From Pythium myriotylum (lineage: Eukaryota; Oomycota; Peronosporomycetes; Pythiales; Pythiaceae): DNA of 64,000 nt. The first letter of the stretch is position 1; each line of letters starts with the position of its first letter. The DNA lies in NCBI GenBank assembly GCA_023091665.1, contig JALJCQ010000003.1:1612001-1676000 (forward strand). The letters are read 5' to 3'. Positions 42,231-50,227 of this stretch are shown piece after piece. The notes beneath the pieces are model-generated. The model saw only the letters and a program-made list of their open reading frames with translations. It was not told where the DNA came from and did not search any database. The translations under genes were made by a program, and so were the position numbers.

Positions 42231-43512
42231 TTTCGTCTAATCAATAGAAACGAGATCGAGCTGTGCGTCGTCAACAGGCTTCCCATCCCCGCGGCGTTGT
42301 CCGTCCGGACCTTCTGCGGCCGAAGTTTTGTCCTCGAGAGACTTCAGAATAGAAGAAGTCGAGCGAGGGACGCTTCTCCGTCCAAACCTGTCATATTCAA
42401 TGCGTCGATGCTTTCGAAAAACGAACGTGGCTCGAGTGGTAGTCCCGCAAACCTTGATAAGATGATACTGCTTCCCACTTCCATCTGATTACGCGGTTCA
42501 ACGACGATAGGAATGCTGTGCAACAAGTGGGACCCACGGATTCTGACTCGCATGCTTCCAAAGCTTCGCAAGACCTAGACATTCCCGATTAACCAACCAA
42601 TCTCTCGACCTCAACATCATCCACGTGTTGAAACGGTCGACTATTGCAGATGCACCCGGACCGTTCGATTGGACAGTGCTGTACAGTACCGTACTGTAGA
42701 AGACGGCGGCGCCACCCATCGCATCCACGTCCGCCTCCAGCGCCGCTTCTTCCCGATCTTCCACACCAGATCGCAGCATTCTGCGTGATCTGATTCTCTG
42801 TTGAGCGGCTGCGTCTCCGCGAGGCGTCTACAGCAAAGATCGCAGCCCGCTGCGTCAGAGTCGCGACCCACCGCGCGGATGCTTCGAGAGACCGATTCTC
42901 GTCGAGTCCGTCATCCCCTGAGACTCGACAGTAGGCAGACCTCGTCACTTGTCTCTTGCTCTCTGGTTCCCTCGTTCCCTTGTTCCGCTGGCTAGCCTCA
43001 ATCCCGACTCTCCTCCGATTCATTCCGCAACTCGCCGCCAAGAGCTCAAGTCGCCAGCCAACACGACCATGAAGTTCGCCACCGTCCTCGCCACCGCGCT
43101 CGTCGCCTCAACCGCCTCGGCTCAGCCGGTGAGCTACGACAAGTACCGCACCGACATCGCCGACGTGAACTGGAACCGCGCCAACGCGCCGATCCAGCCG
43201 CTCATCCTCGGAGGCACCGAGGTCCCGGTCGGCACGTCGCAGTACGTCGCCGGTATGAAGAGCTCGACGACGGGCTCGAGCTTCTGCGGTGGGTCGCTGA
43301 TCCACCCCAAGTGGATCCTCACGGCGGCGCACTGCGCCAACAGCATCGTCTACGTCAACGTCGGCACGCACTTTTTGCGCGGCAACACGGACGGCACGGT
43401 CGTCAAGGTGCTGCGCAAGATCACGCACCCGAGCTACCGCTCGGCCAGCACGGGCAACGACTACTTGCTGCTCGAGCTCGAGTCCGAGGTGCCGTACACG
43501 CCGGTGACGCTG
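42231..43512. repeat. Left arm of the serine-protease inverted duplication 2
   Basis: Matches 47538-48819 in reverse complement with constant coordinate sum 91050 and, as far as I compared, almost no mismatches. It contains about 840 bp of 5' flank, the promoter, the signal peptide and the first half of a protease gene. It ends abruptly inside the codons for VTL. Confidence 0.9.
43020..43032 (+). promoter_or_regulatory. Oomycete start motif (truncated protease copy)
   Basis: TCATTCCGCAACT matches the TCATTYYNCAWTT core except for one C near its end. It is 37 bases upstream of the dinucleotide-identical ATG of the truncated copy, and the same sequence is at 48018-48030 on the minus strand before the full-length gene. 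The truncated copy therefore keeps its promoter. Confidence 0.6.
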
Positions 43513-43581
43513 TCCTTTCTATCCTCTGACGTACACTCGCACTGTCTTACTTGTGACCTAACGTTCGTCTCCCATCGATAG
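43069..43581 (+). pseudogene. Truncated copy of the 47163 serine protease, Ser-195 half missing
   Basis: From ATG 43069 the product matches the 47163 protease through signal peptide, ILGGTEVP mature end, His (TAAHC) and Asp (GNDYLLLELE), up to PYTPVTL. At 43512 the homology stops and an unrelated 23-residue tail (SFLSSDVHSHCLTCDLT...) runs to a stop at 43581. The C-terminal barrel with GDSGGP and the S1 pocket is lost, so no protease activity is possible. Promoter and signal peptide are intact, so a secreted 170-residue half-domain could still be made; more likely it is a by-product of the inverted duplication breakpoint. The intact protease 43735 begins 150 bp downstream. Confidence 0.85.
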
Positions 43582-43687
43582 TGGCTCATCCACTGTCGTT
43601 GGAAGCCCACCATCGGTCACAGACACACACACTCAGACACACACACACACAGATTCGCATCCTTCAAACGCACCAGAGCCCAGCTAC

Positions 43688-43704
43688 TCATTCTGCAATT
43701 TGCC
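43688..43704 (+). promoter_or_regulatory. Exact oomycete core transcription start motif
   Basis: TCATTCTGCAATTTGCC is an exact instance of TCATTYYNCAWTTTNCC, the initiator plus flanking promoter element described for oomycete genes. It lies 31 bases before the ATG of the protease at 43735. It is the clearest compositional marker of the lineage in the window. Confidence 0.85.
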
Positions 43705-43734
43705 TCTTTCGGCCTCCCCAGACCAACCCACACC

Positions 43735-44505
43735 ATGCGCACCGCAACTGCTTCCGCCGCCACCGTTGCTGCCATCGCAGCCATCTTCGCGTCGACCCAA
43801 GCAGCGATCAAGCCGCTCATCATGGGAGGCACCGTCGTGCCGATCGGAGAGGCCACATTCGTCACCGGCATCCGCAACGCCACCACGGCCCAGACCTTCT
43901 GCGGAGGCTCGTTGATCCACCCCAAGTGGGTGCTCACGGCCGCCCACTGTGCGGGATGCACCGACTTCGTCAACGTCGGGACCCACTACAACTCTGGGGC
44001 GACCGACGGCAACATCGTCAAGGTCGTCAACAACATCACGCATCCAGGGTACTACATGCTCAGCGCCGGCTTCGACTTCCTTCTACTAGAGCTCGAGAAG
44101 GAAGTGACGTCGGTCACACCGGTGGCGCTAGCGAAAGCGGATGGCTCGGACGAGGCGGGCGGGCAGTTCGCAACGGTGTACGGATGGGGCACGACCGAGT
44201 GGCTCGGCACCAACTCGAAAGAGCTCCTCTCGGTCGACGTGGAAATCCATGACCAGTCCGAGTGCAAGAAGGTCTTCAACGTCACCGATACCATGCTGTG
44301 CGCTGGTGGCGAGCGCAACAAGGACGCGTGCAATGGCGATTCCGGCGGCCCACTCGTTGTCACGAGAGACGGCACCCCCACGCTCGTGGGTGTTGTCAGT
44401 TGGGGAACTGGCTGTGGTTGGGAAGGGTACCCTGGTGTCTATGCGCGCGTCTCCAAGGTGCGGGACTTTATCGATCACTACGTACCCGCCGTGCGGTGGT
44501 TGTAA
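43735..44505 (+). CDS. Secreted trypsin-like serine protease (S1A)
   Basis: 256 residues. Signal peptide TVAAIAAIFASTQAA; pro-segment ends IKPL and the mature end is IMGGTVVP, with Met in place of Leu/Val at the second position. Triad: VLTAAHC, FDFLLLELE, CNGDSGGP, with Asp in the S1 pocket (KDACNGDS), so trypsin-like specificity. Disulfide Cys pairs are in the standard places, including an additional pair candidate at HCAGCTDF. The C-terminal helix VRDFIDHYVPAV is intact. It has its own exact start motif at 43688 and is more diverged from the other members of the cluster than they are in pairs, so it is not part of either inverted duplication; it lies between the arms of both. Confidence 0.93.
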   Translation: MRTATASAATVAAIAAIFASTQAAIKPLIMGGTVVPIGEATFVTGIRNATTAQTFCGGSLIHPKWVLTAAHCAGCTDFVNVGTHYNSGATDGNIVKVVNNITHPGYYMLSAGFDFLLLELEKEVTSVTPVALAKADGSDEAGGQFATVYGWGTTEWLGTNSKELLSVDVEIHDQSECKKVFNVTDTMLCAGGERNKDACNGDSGGPLVVTRDGTPTLVGVVSWGTGCGWEGYPGVYARVSKVRDFIDHYVPAVRWL

Positions 44506-45083
44506 GAGTGCTACAGGGGCGAAACGGCCGCTTATCGTTGCAGGGAGCTACCTCGACTATTCTAACTACTGCCTGTGTACGATTAACACAACACTGCCAT
44601 GGAGTCCTCACACCCAAAGCAAATAATAAGAACAAAAGACCACAGAACGAACGAATGAACGCGAGCGAGTTCGCTCTATTCTCTTCACACCAACCTATCT
44701 GCAAACGACACGATAATCAAAAGGACTGCAGCAGCCCAAGACGCGTCTTTATCTTGGACTCGCTGGAGTACGCTGCCTGCCTGACTCCTTCACACACTTT
44801 GACCTCGATCAACTTCAGTATGCATCGAGATCAAGTTGATCCCTCGCGTCGAATGAATAAGAACATGCTGTTTATTGCAATCAACCATCACCGTGATTTA
44901 AAGTCCGGTGGCGATGCTGGCTGCATTATTCAAATCAGGCGGTAAATTTTTCGGGTTTCCGCTAATTTCAGACCGCACAACACCCAGTAATTAAAATGTT
45001 TTGAATGCACGTGCAGGGATCAAATTCGTTCAAGACGTCGCTCTCCTAGACAGCTATCGCGGAGTTCTTTCAAAACTGACTGA
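44506..45083. other. Intergenic with direct-repeat unit 1
   Basis: 3' flank of the 43735 protease, containing the 44585-44794 repeat unit, and the 3' flank of the convergent protease-like gene ending at 45084. No further gene recognised. Confidence 0.4.
44585..44794. repeat. 210-bp direct repeat, unit 1
   Basis: Begins AACACAACACTGCCATGGAG and ends CTGACTCCTTCACA. It is nearly identical to 46934-47143 in the same orientation, with only a few substitutions (GAACGCGAGCGAG versus GAAAGCGAGCGCG). Confidence 0.9.
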
Positions 45084-45827
45084 CTACGGTGGCTCAAACC
45101 TGGGTAACGTACTGGTCGATGAATGAACGACCAGCCGACACACGTCAGGAGCAAGAAACCCACACCCGCGTCCGAAGCTGACAATTCCAATGAGTGTTGG
45201 CGTGCCGTCCTTGTTGATAATAAGCGGACCACCAGAGTCTCCATTGCAAGGGCTCTGTTGCCATATACCCCCAGCGCAGAGGATCGTGTCGTGCTTGTTG
45301 AGCCAGAACTCACAGTCTTCCCAAGAAACAATGTCGACGTTCAATTGGAGCAGCACATTCGACATTTCACCACGATACGCTGTGAGGCCCCATCCAAGTG
45401 CAGTCGCGGTCGCGTTGACGGGCTCATCAGAACCGTCCGGGTTAGCGAGCTTCACAGGCGTGTAAGGCACCTCGTTCTCGAGTTCCAACAACGCGTAGTC
45501 GTACCCGAGCGTTGGTCCAATGTAGTCCGGATGAACGATCTCTCGGATGACCTTCGCAACAGTCCCGTCCGCAGTTCCGTTCAGGTAGTGTGTCCCAACG
45601 TTCACATACCGAATATTGCCGGTGCAGTGCGCAGCCGTCAGAACCCATTTCGGGTGGATGAGGGTGCCCCCGCAGTAGCTGCTGCTCTCGGGAGTGTGAC
45701 GAACACCGGCGACAAACTGCGATGTCCCAATAGGTACTTCGGTGCCTCCAAGAATGAGAGGCTTGATGACCGATGCGGCGTCTGCGAGAGCTACGGAAGC
45801 GACGGCGAGAGCAGCGAAGGCCTTCAT
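45084..45827 (-). CDS. Trypsin-like protein with altered S1 pocket and frameshifted C-terminus
   Basis: 247 residues, paralogue of 40713. Signal peptide and ILGGTEVP as in the partner; triad intact (VLTAAHC, GYDYALLELE, CNGDSGGP). Two changes stand out. The S1 residue is Ser (QQSPCNGDS) where the partner has Asp, so basic P1 residues should no longer be preferred. After GCGFLAP the sequence lacks a net 10 bases relative to the partner (near 45146), and the frame then gives DVCRLVVHSSTSTLPRFEPP. The expected RVSAGRSFIDQYVTQV is still readable in another frame to a TGA. Loss of the terminal helix may destabilise the barrel. It may be a decaying gene or a neofunctionalised, possibly inhibitor-like, product. 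Confidence 0.8.
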   Translation of the reverse strand: MKAFAALAVASVALADAASVIKPLILGGTEVPIGTSQFVAGVRHTPESSSYCGGTLIHPKWVLTAAHCTGNIRYVNVGTHYLNGTADGTVAKVIREIVHPDYIGPTLGYDYALLELENEVPYTPVKLANPDGSDEPVNATATALGWGLTAYRGEMSNVLLQLNVDIVSWEDCEFWLNKHDTILCAGGIWQQSPCNGDSGGPLIINKDGTPTLIGIVSFGRGCGFLAPDVCRLVVHSSTSTLPRFEPP

Positions 45828-45960
45828 GGCGGTGGGGGTATGTGTCGTAGAGAGAGAGAGTTGGAGAATGAGCTTGCCTTCGACACGAGCTCGGCCGTCG
45901 TCGACAAAGAGAGTGTGAGGAACGATGACTGATTAGTTGAGCGCATCACGACATTGGGCC
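45091..45960. repeat. Right arm of the serine-protease inverted duplication 1
   Basis: Reverse-complement counterpart of 40580-41449. The shared promoter part includes GATGTCGTGATGCGCTCAAC, the start motif (here 45859-45873, minus strand) and the CT-rich leader. Confidence 0.85.
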
Positions 45961-46933
45961 GCTTACGAATAGTAAGCGAGTACTGTCTTCACTGCTGTTG
46001 TGTCAGGGATAGGATTGGTTGCAGAAGCGTAATGTGGACAGTCGGAATAGTCCGCGATGGTGCAGTTTCGAATCCCTAACCAGATTGACAGGTACCTGTA
46101 CTGTAATGATGGAAGTGTCGAAACATCGTTGAGGGAAGAGGCTACTGTAATGCACAATGTAAAGGACACGTTGAAGCTAGTGACGTCGAGGTGTTGTACT
46201 CTGTGGCTTGTGAGTAGTAGTCTCCGGTGAACCAATATACAGTGTTGAATGGACCAGGTTTGATCGTCACCGCCCCTCCACCAAAATTTGAAAAATCAGA
46301 GTTCATCAGGATCTCAGTGGGCGTGCACGCGCCAAGGAAGCCCACGCTATCCGGCAGCCAGATCCCAAGGAGTCTAAACCTTCTGCATCCTCTCGCTTTT
46401 TTCTCGAGCGCAACTCTTCGGGGGATATGTGATGACATCTGGGACTCCAAGGCGACCATAATGAGTCAGACAACGCCTCTTTGTCAAAGTCGTCTTCGGC
46501 CTTCGACTAACGTACACGCCACCAAAGTTCTCTGGATGCTCCCATTTCGCGAGACCGAACCGAAGGCCGAAGACTCTGCGACGGACCAAATCCAGCGCAG
46601 TGGAGCATCCTGACTTCTCGGGTATTTATCCGTTCCCGTGAGCTGGCACGTAGTTTCGAGCTCATCGCTGTGGAAGATCTAAGCAAGATGCTCATATCTG
46701 TGGTGGCGCCGGGCGAAAATACCACACCGTTCAACGGCCAGGGAACCAAGCCGCTGCTCTACACGACGCTGCATGGCAACGCGCCCTGGAAATTGCACCT
46801 GATCCCAGCTCCCACAAGTTCCAAAATGTTCAATCGCGGCGAAATCCCGGCAAACGAGATGGCGGCAAGATCTTCGTTCGTATTAGTACTTCCGGCAAAC
46901 GACGTTCAAAGGAAGCTGCCACTGTGCTAGATA
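45961..46933. other. Intergenic, no supported gene
   Basis: Several 80-130 residue ORFs overlap on both strands. A minus-strand pair (46459-46142 and 46235-45963) contains Asn/Thr-rich segments, but no signal peptide, domain or convincing splice join was found. Left as non-coding. Confidence 0.45.
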
Positions 46934-47143
46934 AACACAACACTGCCATGGAGTCCTCACACCCAAAGCAAATAATAAGAACAAAAGACCACAGAACGAA
47001 CGAATGAAAGCGAGCGCGTTCGCTCTATTCTCTTCACACCAACCTATCTGCAAACGACACGATAATCAAAAGGACTGCAGCAGCCCAAGACGCGTCTTTA
47101 TCTTGGACTCGCTGGAGTACGCTGCCTGCCTGACTCCTTCACA
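46934..47143. repeat. 210-bp direct repeat, unit 2
   Basis: Counterpart of 44585-44794, offset 2349 bp. It ends 20 bp from the stop codon of the 47163 protease, so it forms the 3' flank of that gene in antisense orientation, whereas unit 1 lies 80 bp downstream of the plus-strand protease 43735. Confidence 0.9.
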
Positions 47144-47162
47144 GAGGCGAAACCGACTACGA

Positions 47163-47981
47163 TTACACCCACTTGACCTGCGTCACGTACTGGTCGATGA
47201 ACGAACGACCCGCCGACACACGCGCGTACACGCCAGGGTAGCCGAGCTGGCCACAGCCGCGGCCCCAGCTCACGATGCCCACGAGCGTGGTCGTGCCGTT
47301 GTTGTTGACCACGAGCGGACCGCCCGAGTCGCCCTGGCACGAGTCCTTGTTCAGCTTGCCGCCCGCGCAGATCATCGTGTCCGTCACGCTCAGCACCTTC
47401 TTGCAGTCCGCGTTCGACACGAGGTCCACGTCGACCTGCAGCAGCACGTTCGACTGCGTGCCACCCGAGCTCGTGGTGCCCCAGCCGAGCGTCGTCGCCG
47501 TCGCGCCCACTGGCTCGTCCGAGCCGTCCGCCTTGGCCAGCGTCACCGGCGTGTACGGCACCTCGGACTCGAGCTCGAGCAGCAAGTAGTCGTTGCCCGT
47601 GCTGGCCGAGCGGTAGCTCGGGTGCGTGATCTTGCGCAGCACCTTGACGACCGTGCCGTCCGTGTTGCCGCGCAAAAAGTGCGTGCCGACGTTGACGTAG
47701 ACGATGCTGCTGGCGCAGTGCGCCGCCGTGAGGATCCACTTGGGGTGGATCAGCGACCCACCGCAGAAGCTCGAGCCCGTCGTCGAGCTCTTCATACCGG
47801 CGACGTACTGCGACGTGCCGACCGGGACCTCGGTGCCTCCGAGGATGAGCGGCTGGATCGGCGCGTTGGCGCGGTTCCAGTTCACGTCGGCGATGTCGGT
47901 GCGGTACTTGTCGTAGCTCACGGGCTGAGCCGAGGCGGTTGAGGCGACGAGCGCGGTGGCGAGGACGGTGGCGAACTTCAT
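47163..47981 (-). CDS. Secreted trypsin-like serine protease (S1A), full-length partner of the truncated copy
   Basis: 272 residues from ATG 47981; the in-frame ATG at 48101 is in the 5' flank and gives no signal peptide. Signal peptide KFATVLATALVASTASA, a 30-residue pro-segment (QPVSYDKYRTDIADVNWNRA) longer than in the neighbours, mature ILGGTEVP. Triad complete (ILTAAHC, GNDYLLLELE, CQGDSGGP) with Asp in the S1 pocket (KDSCQGDS). Terminal helix RSFIDQYVTQVKWV. The start motif TCATTCCGCAACT is at 48030-48018. The 5' half is duplicated in inverted orientation at 43069 and is identical apart from one residue noticed (ASSIVYVN here, ANSIVYVN in the copy). Confidence 0.93.
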   Translation of the reverse strand: MKFATVLATALVASTASAQPVSYDKYRTDIADVNWNRANAPIQPLILGGTEVPVGTSQYVAGMKSSTTGSSFCGGSLIHPKWILTAAHCASSIVYVNVGTHFLRGNTDGTVVKVLRKITHPSYRSASTGNDYLLLELESEVPYTPVTLAKADGSDEPVGATATTLGWGTTSSGGTQSNVLLQVDVDLVSNADCKKVLSVTDTMICAGGKLNKDSCQGDSGGPLVVNNNGTTTLVGIVSWGRGCGQLGYPGVYARVSAGRSFIDQYVTQVKWV

Positions 47982-48819
47982 GGTCGTGTTGGCTGGCGAC
48001 TTGAGCTCTTGGCGGCGAGTTGCGGAATGAATCGGAGGAGAGTCGGGATTGAGGCTAGCCAGCGGAACAAGGGAACGAGGGAACCAGAGAGCAAGAGACA
48101 AGTGACGAGGTCTGCCTACTGTCGAGTCTCAGGGGATGACGGACTCGACGAGAATCGGTCTCTCGAAGCATCCGCGCGGTGGGTCGCGACTCTGACGCAG
48201 CGGGCTGCGATCTTTGCTGTAGACGCCTCGCGGAGACGCAGCCGCTCAACAGAGAATCAGATCACGCAGAATGCTGCGATCTGGTGTGGAAGATCGGGAA
48301 GAAGCGGCGCTGGAGGCGGACGTGGATGCGATGGGTGGCGCCGCCGTCTTCTACAGTACGGTACTGTACAGCACTGTCCAATCGAACGGTCCGGGTGCAT
48401 CTGCAATAGTCGACCGTTTCAACACGTGGATGATGTTGAGGTCGAGAGATTGGTTGGTTAATCGGGAATGTCTAGGTCTTGCGAAGCTTTGGAAGCATGC
48501 GAGTCAGAATCCGTGGGTCCCACTTGTTGCACAGCATTCCTATCGTCGTTGAACCGCGTAATCAGATGGAAGTGGGAAGCAGTATCATCTTATCAAGGTT
48601 TGCGGGACTACCACTCGAGCCACGTTCGTTTTTCGAAAGCATCGACGCATTGAATATGACAGGTTTGGACGGAGAAGCGTCCCTCGCTCGACTTCTTCTA
48701 TTCTGAAGTCTCTCGAGGACAAAACTTCGGCCGCAGAAGGTCCGGACGGACAACGCCGCGGGGATGGGAAGCCTGTTGACGACGCACAGCTCGATCTCGT
48801 TTCTATTGATTAGGCGAAA
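47538..48819. repeat. Right arm of the serine-protease inverted duplication 2
   Basis: Reverse complement of 42231-43512. Because it holds the full gene, this side is likely the source, and the left arm the duplicate that lost the 3' half. Confidence 0.9.
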
Positions 48820-49532
48820 TACCGGTATTGACGAAGGCTTTCGGGTTCTGATAAAGCCACGGTCATTCGTCAAGCCTCCGCAAACGAAAAGAATAACAAA
48901 CAGAATGAGTGCAGACCTTCAAGCGGAATGTGACTACTTAATAGTTGAACTGAATAATTCACTTCACCTGCGTCACCATCTTATTTTCGTATTTGGAATG
49001 CACAGATGAATAGTTCTTGGTAGGACCTATCAGGGCCCTCGGCAAGATTGTCCAATCTGCGATATCCATAACGGCGATCGGGATCAGATCTTACATTCCC
49101 GTTGGATACAAAGAGCAAAGATTGTTCAGTGACTTCAACATCTCGAATAACTCGACGTGTGGGGAAGAACTACTCTAGTGGAGCAATCACGCCGATACGA
49201 CTGGCCTCTGGCAAGGTCTCGGCTGAAACCGCAAAAAGGGGAATCCATATTGATGAGTGTTGTAAGATCGACTCACAGCCAAAAACGCAAGGTCTTGAAG
49301 CGCAGAGTTTGCCATACACACTTTTTTTTTTGCTGCCAGATTGCTGCAATTAGGCATCGATGCCCACAACCCGTCTATAATGTGATTGTGTATGTTTCCA
49401 TAATCTTCAATTAGCAAGTGTGCCAATCAAAACAAACGACCGATCAGCACAGACGAAGTTCGCACATCATACTGCCTTTCGAAGCAGTCGACAGCAACTG
49501 CATGCCCCAACTGACGACGTCATTGAAATGAC

Positions 49533-49607
49533 GTGCTATCTCTGTCAATGTGGAGCGATCTTCCGGAGTTTTCCTCAAACCGGATCGTTCTGTATCTGAG
49601 ATAGCAC
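49533..49607. repeat. 75-bp stem-loop
   Basis: Outer arms GTGCTATCTC (49533-49542) and GAGATAGCAC (49598-49607) pair perfectly. Inside, GAGCGATCTTCCGG and CCGGATCGTTC pair with a small bulge around an A/T-rich loop, giving a long imperfect hairpin. Confidence 0.75.
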
Positions 49608-49970
49608 TTGAGAGTCCGACACTTCATCAACAAAGCTCACTAAGCGTCAGCCACTCCTGGGCCAACTTCGTAGGTATCAGTTTGGCTTCCTCTCGAGATG
49701 CTCTCGATTAACTCTAAGATGACCTTAGTGGCATTGGCGGCAGTGCATAGGTTGGCAGGCTGGATCAGTATGGTGACAGAAAGTTTCAATATCGTTCATA
49801 TCGAGTGATGTGAAACTCTTGCCTTCCCATTGAAAGGCAATCGTGGAAAGATTATTGGTGCTCAACGTTTGGATCCGCCGTGGCTCGCAGATTGCCTATC
49901 TGTCTTCCACGTTGAGACTAATCGATCCTTTTCGTGGAATGCTGGTCTGATTAGACCGCAACGTAACTGA

Positions 49971-50011
49971 TCATAACCAGGTGGCTTCTCTGAGAAGCCA
50001 CTTGGTTATGA
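49971..50011. repeat. Near-perfect 20-bp-arm palindrome with one-base centre
   Basis: TCATAACCAGGTGGCTTCTC, then T, then GAGAAGCCACTTGGTTATGA; one mismatch between arms. It lies about 1.15 kb outside the right end of inverted duplication 2 and resembles the palindrome at 42178 in having a one-base centre. Confidence 0.9.
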
Positions 50012-50227
50012 ACAAAAGAGATGCACGCTTTCGTTTGATGACCCAAGCATGGTGAGTTGTGGGAGTCTGCTCGAAGTTCACTTGCCTACAAAAGTTCACG
50101 TCGCACATTGCATTCTTAATCGGCAGATGATCTATTACTGCACGCATCACCGTCTTTCTCACTGAATCACTTCAAACATCGCAGTATACTATGTAGACGT
50201 GTGGTTGGCATCTCTGTGCGTTAGTGA

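Larger units (their letters stand above)
48820..50227. other. 1.4-kb gene-free, palindrome-rich spacer
   Basis: No supported gene. It contains two substantial inverted repeats (49533-49607 and 49971-50011), a short hairpin GGTCTGATTAGACC (about 49943) and a T-run at 49321-49331. The density of palindromes suggests a miniature mobile-element remnant or a structured RNA, but no terminal repeat pair was established. Confidence 0.5.

Noticed and set aside
45963..46459. Two overlapping minus-strand frames that might be spliced into one gene
   Set aside because: No frame-keeping GT..AG pair and no recognisable domain; left as intergenic.
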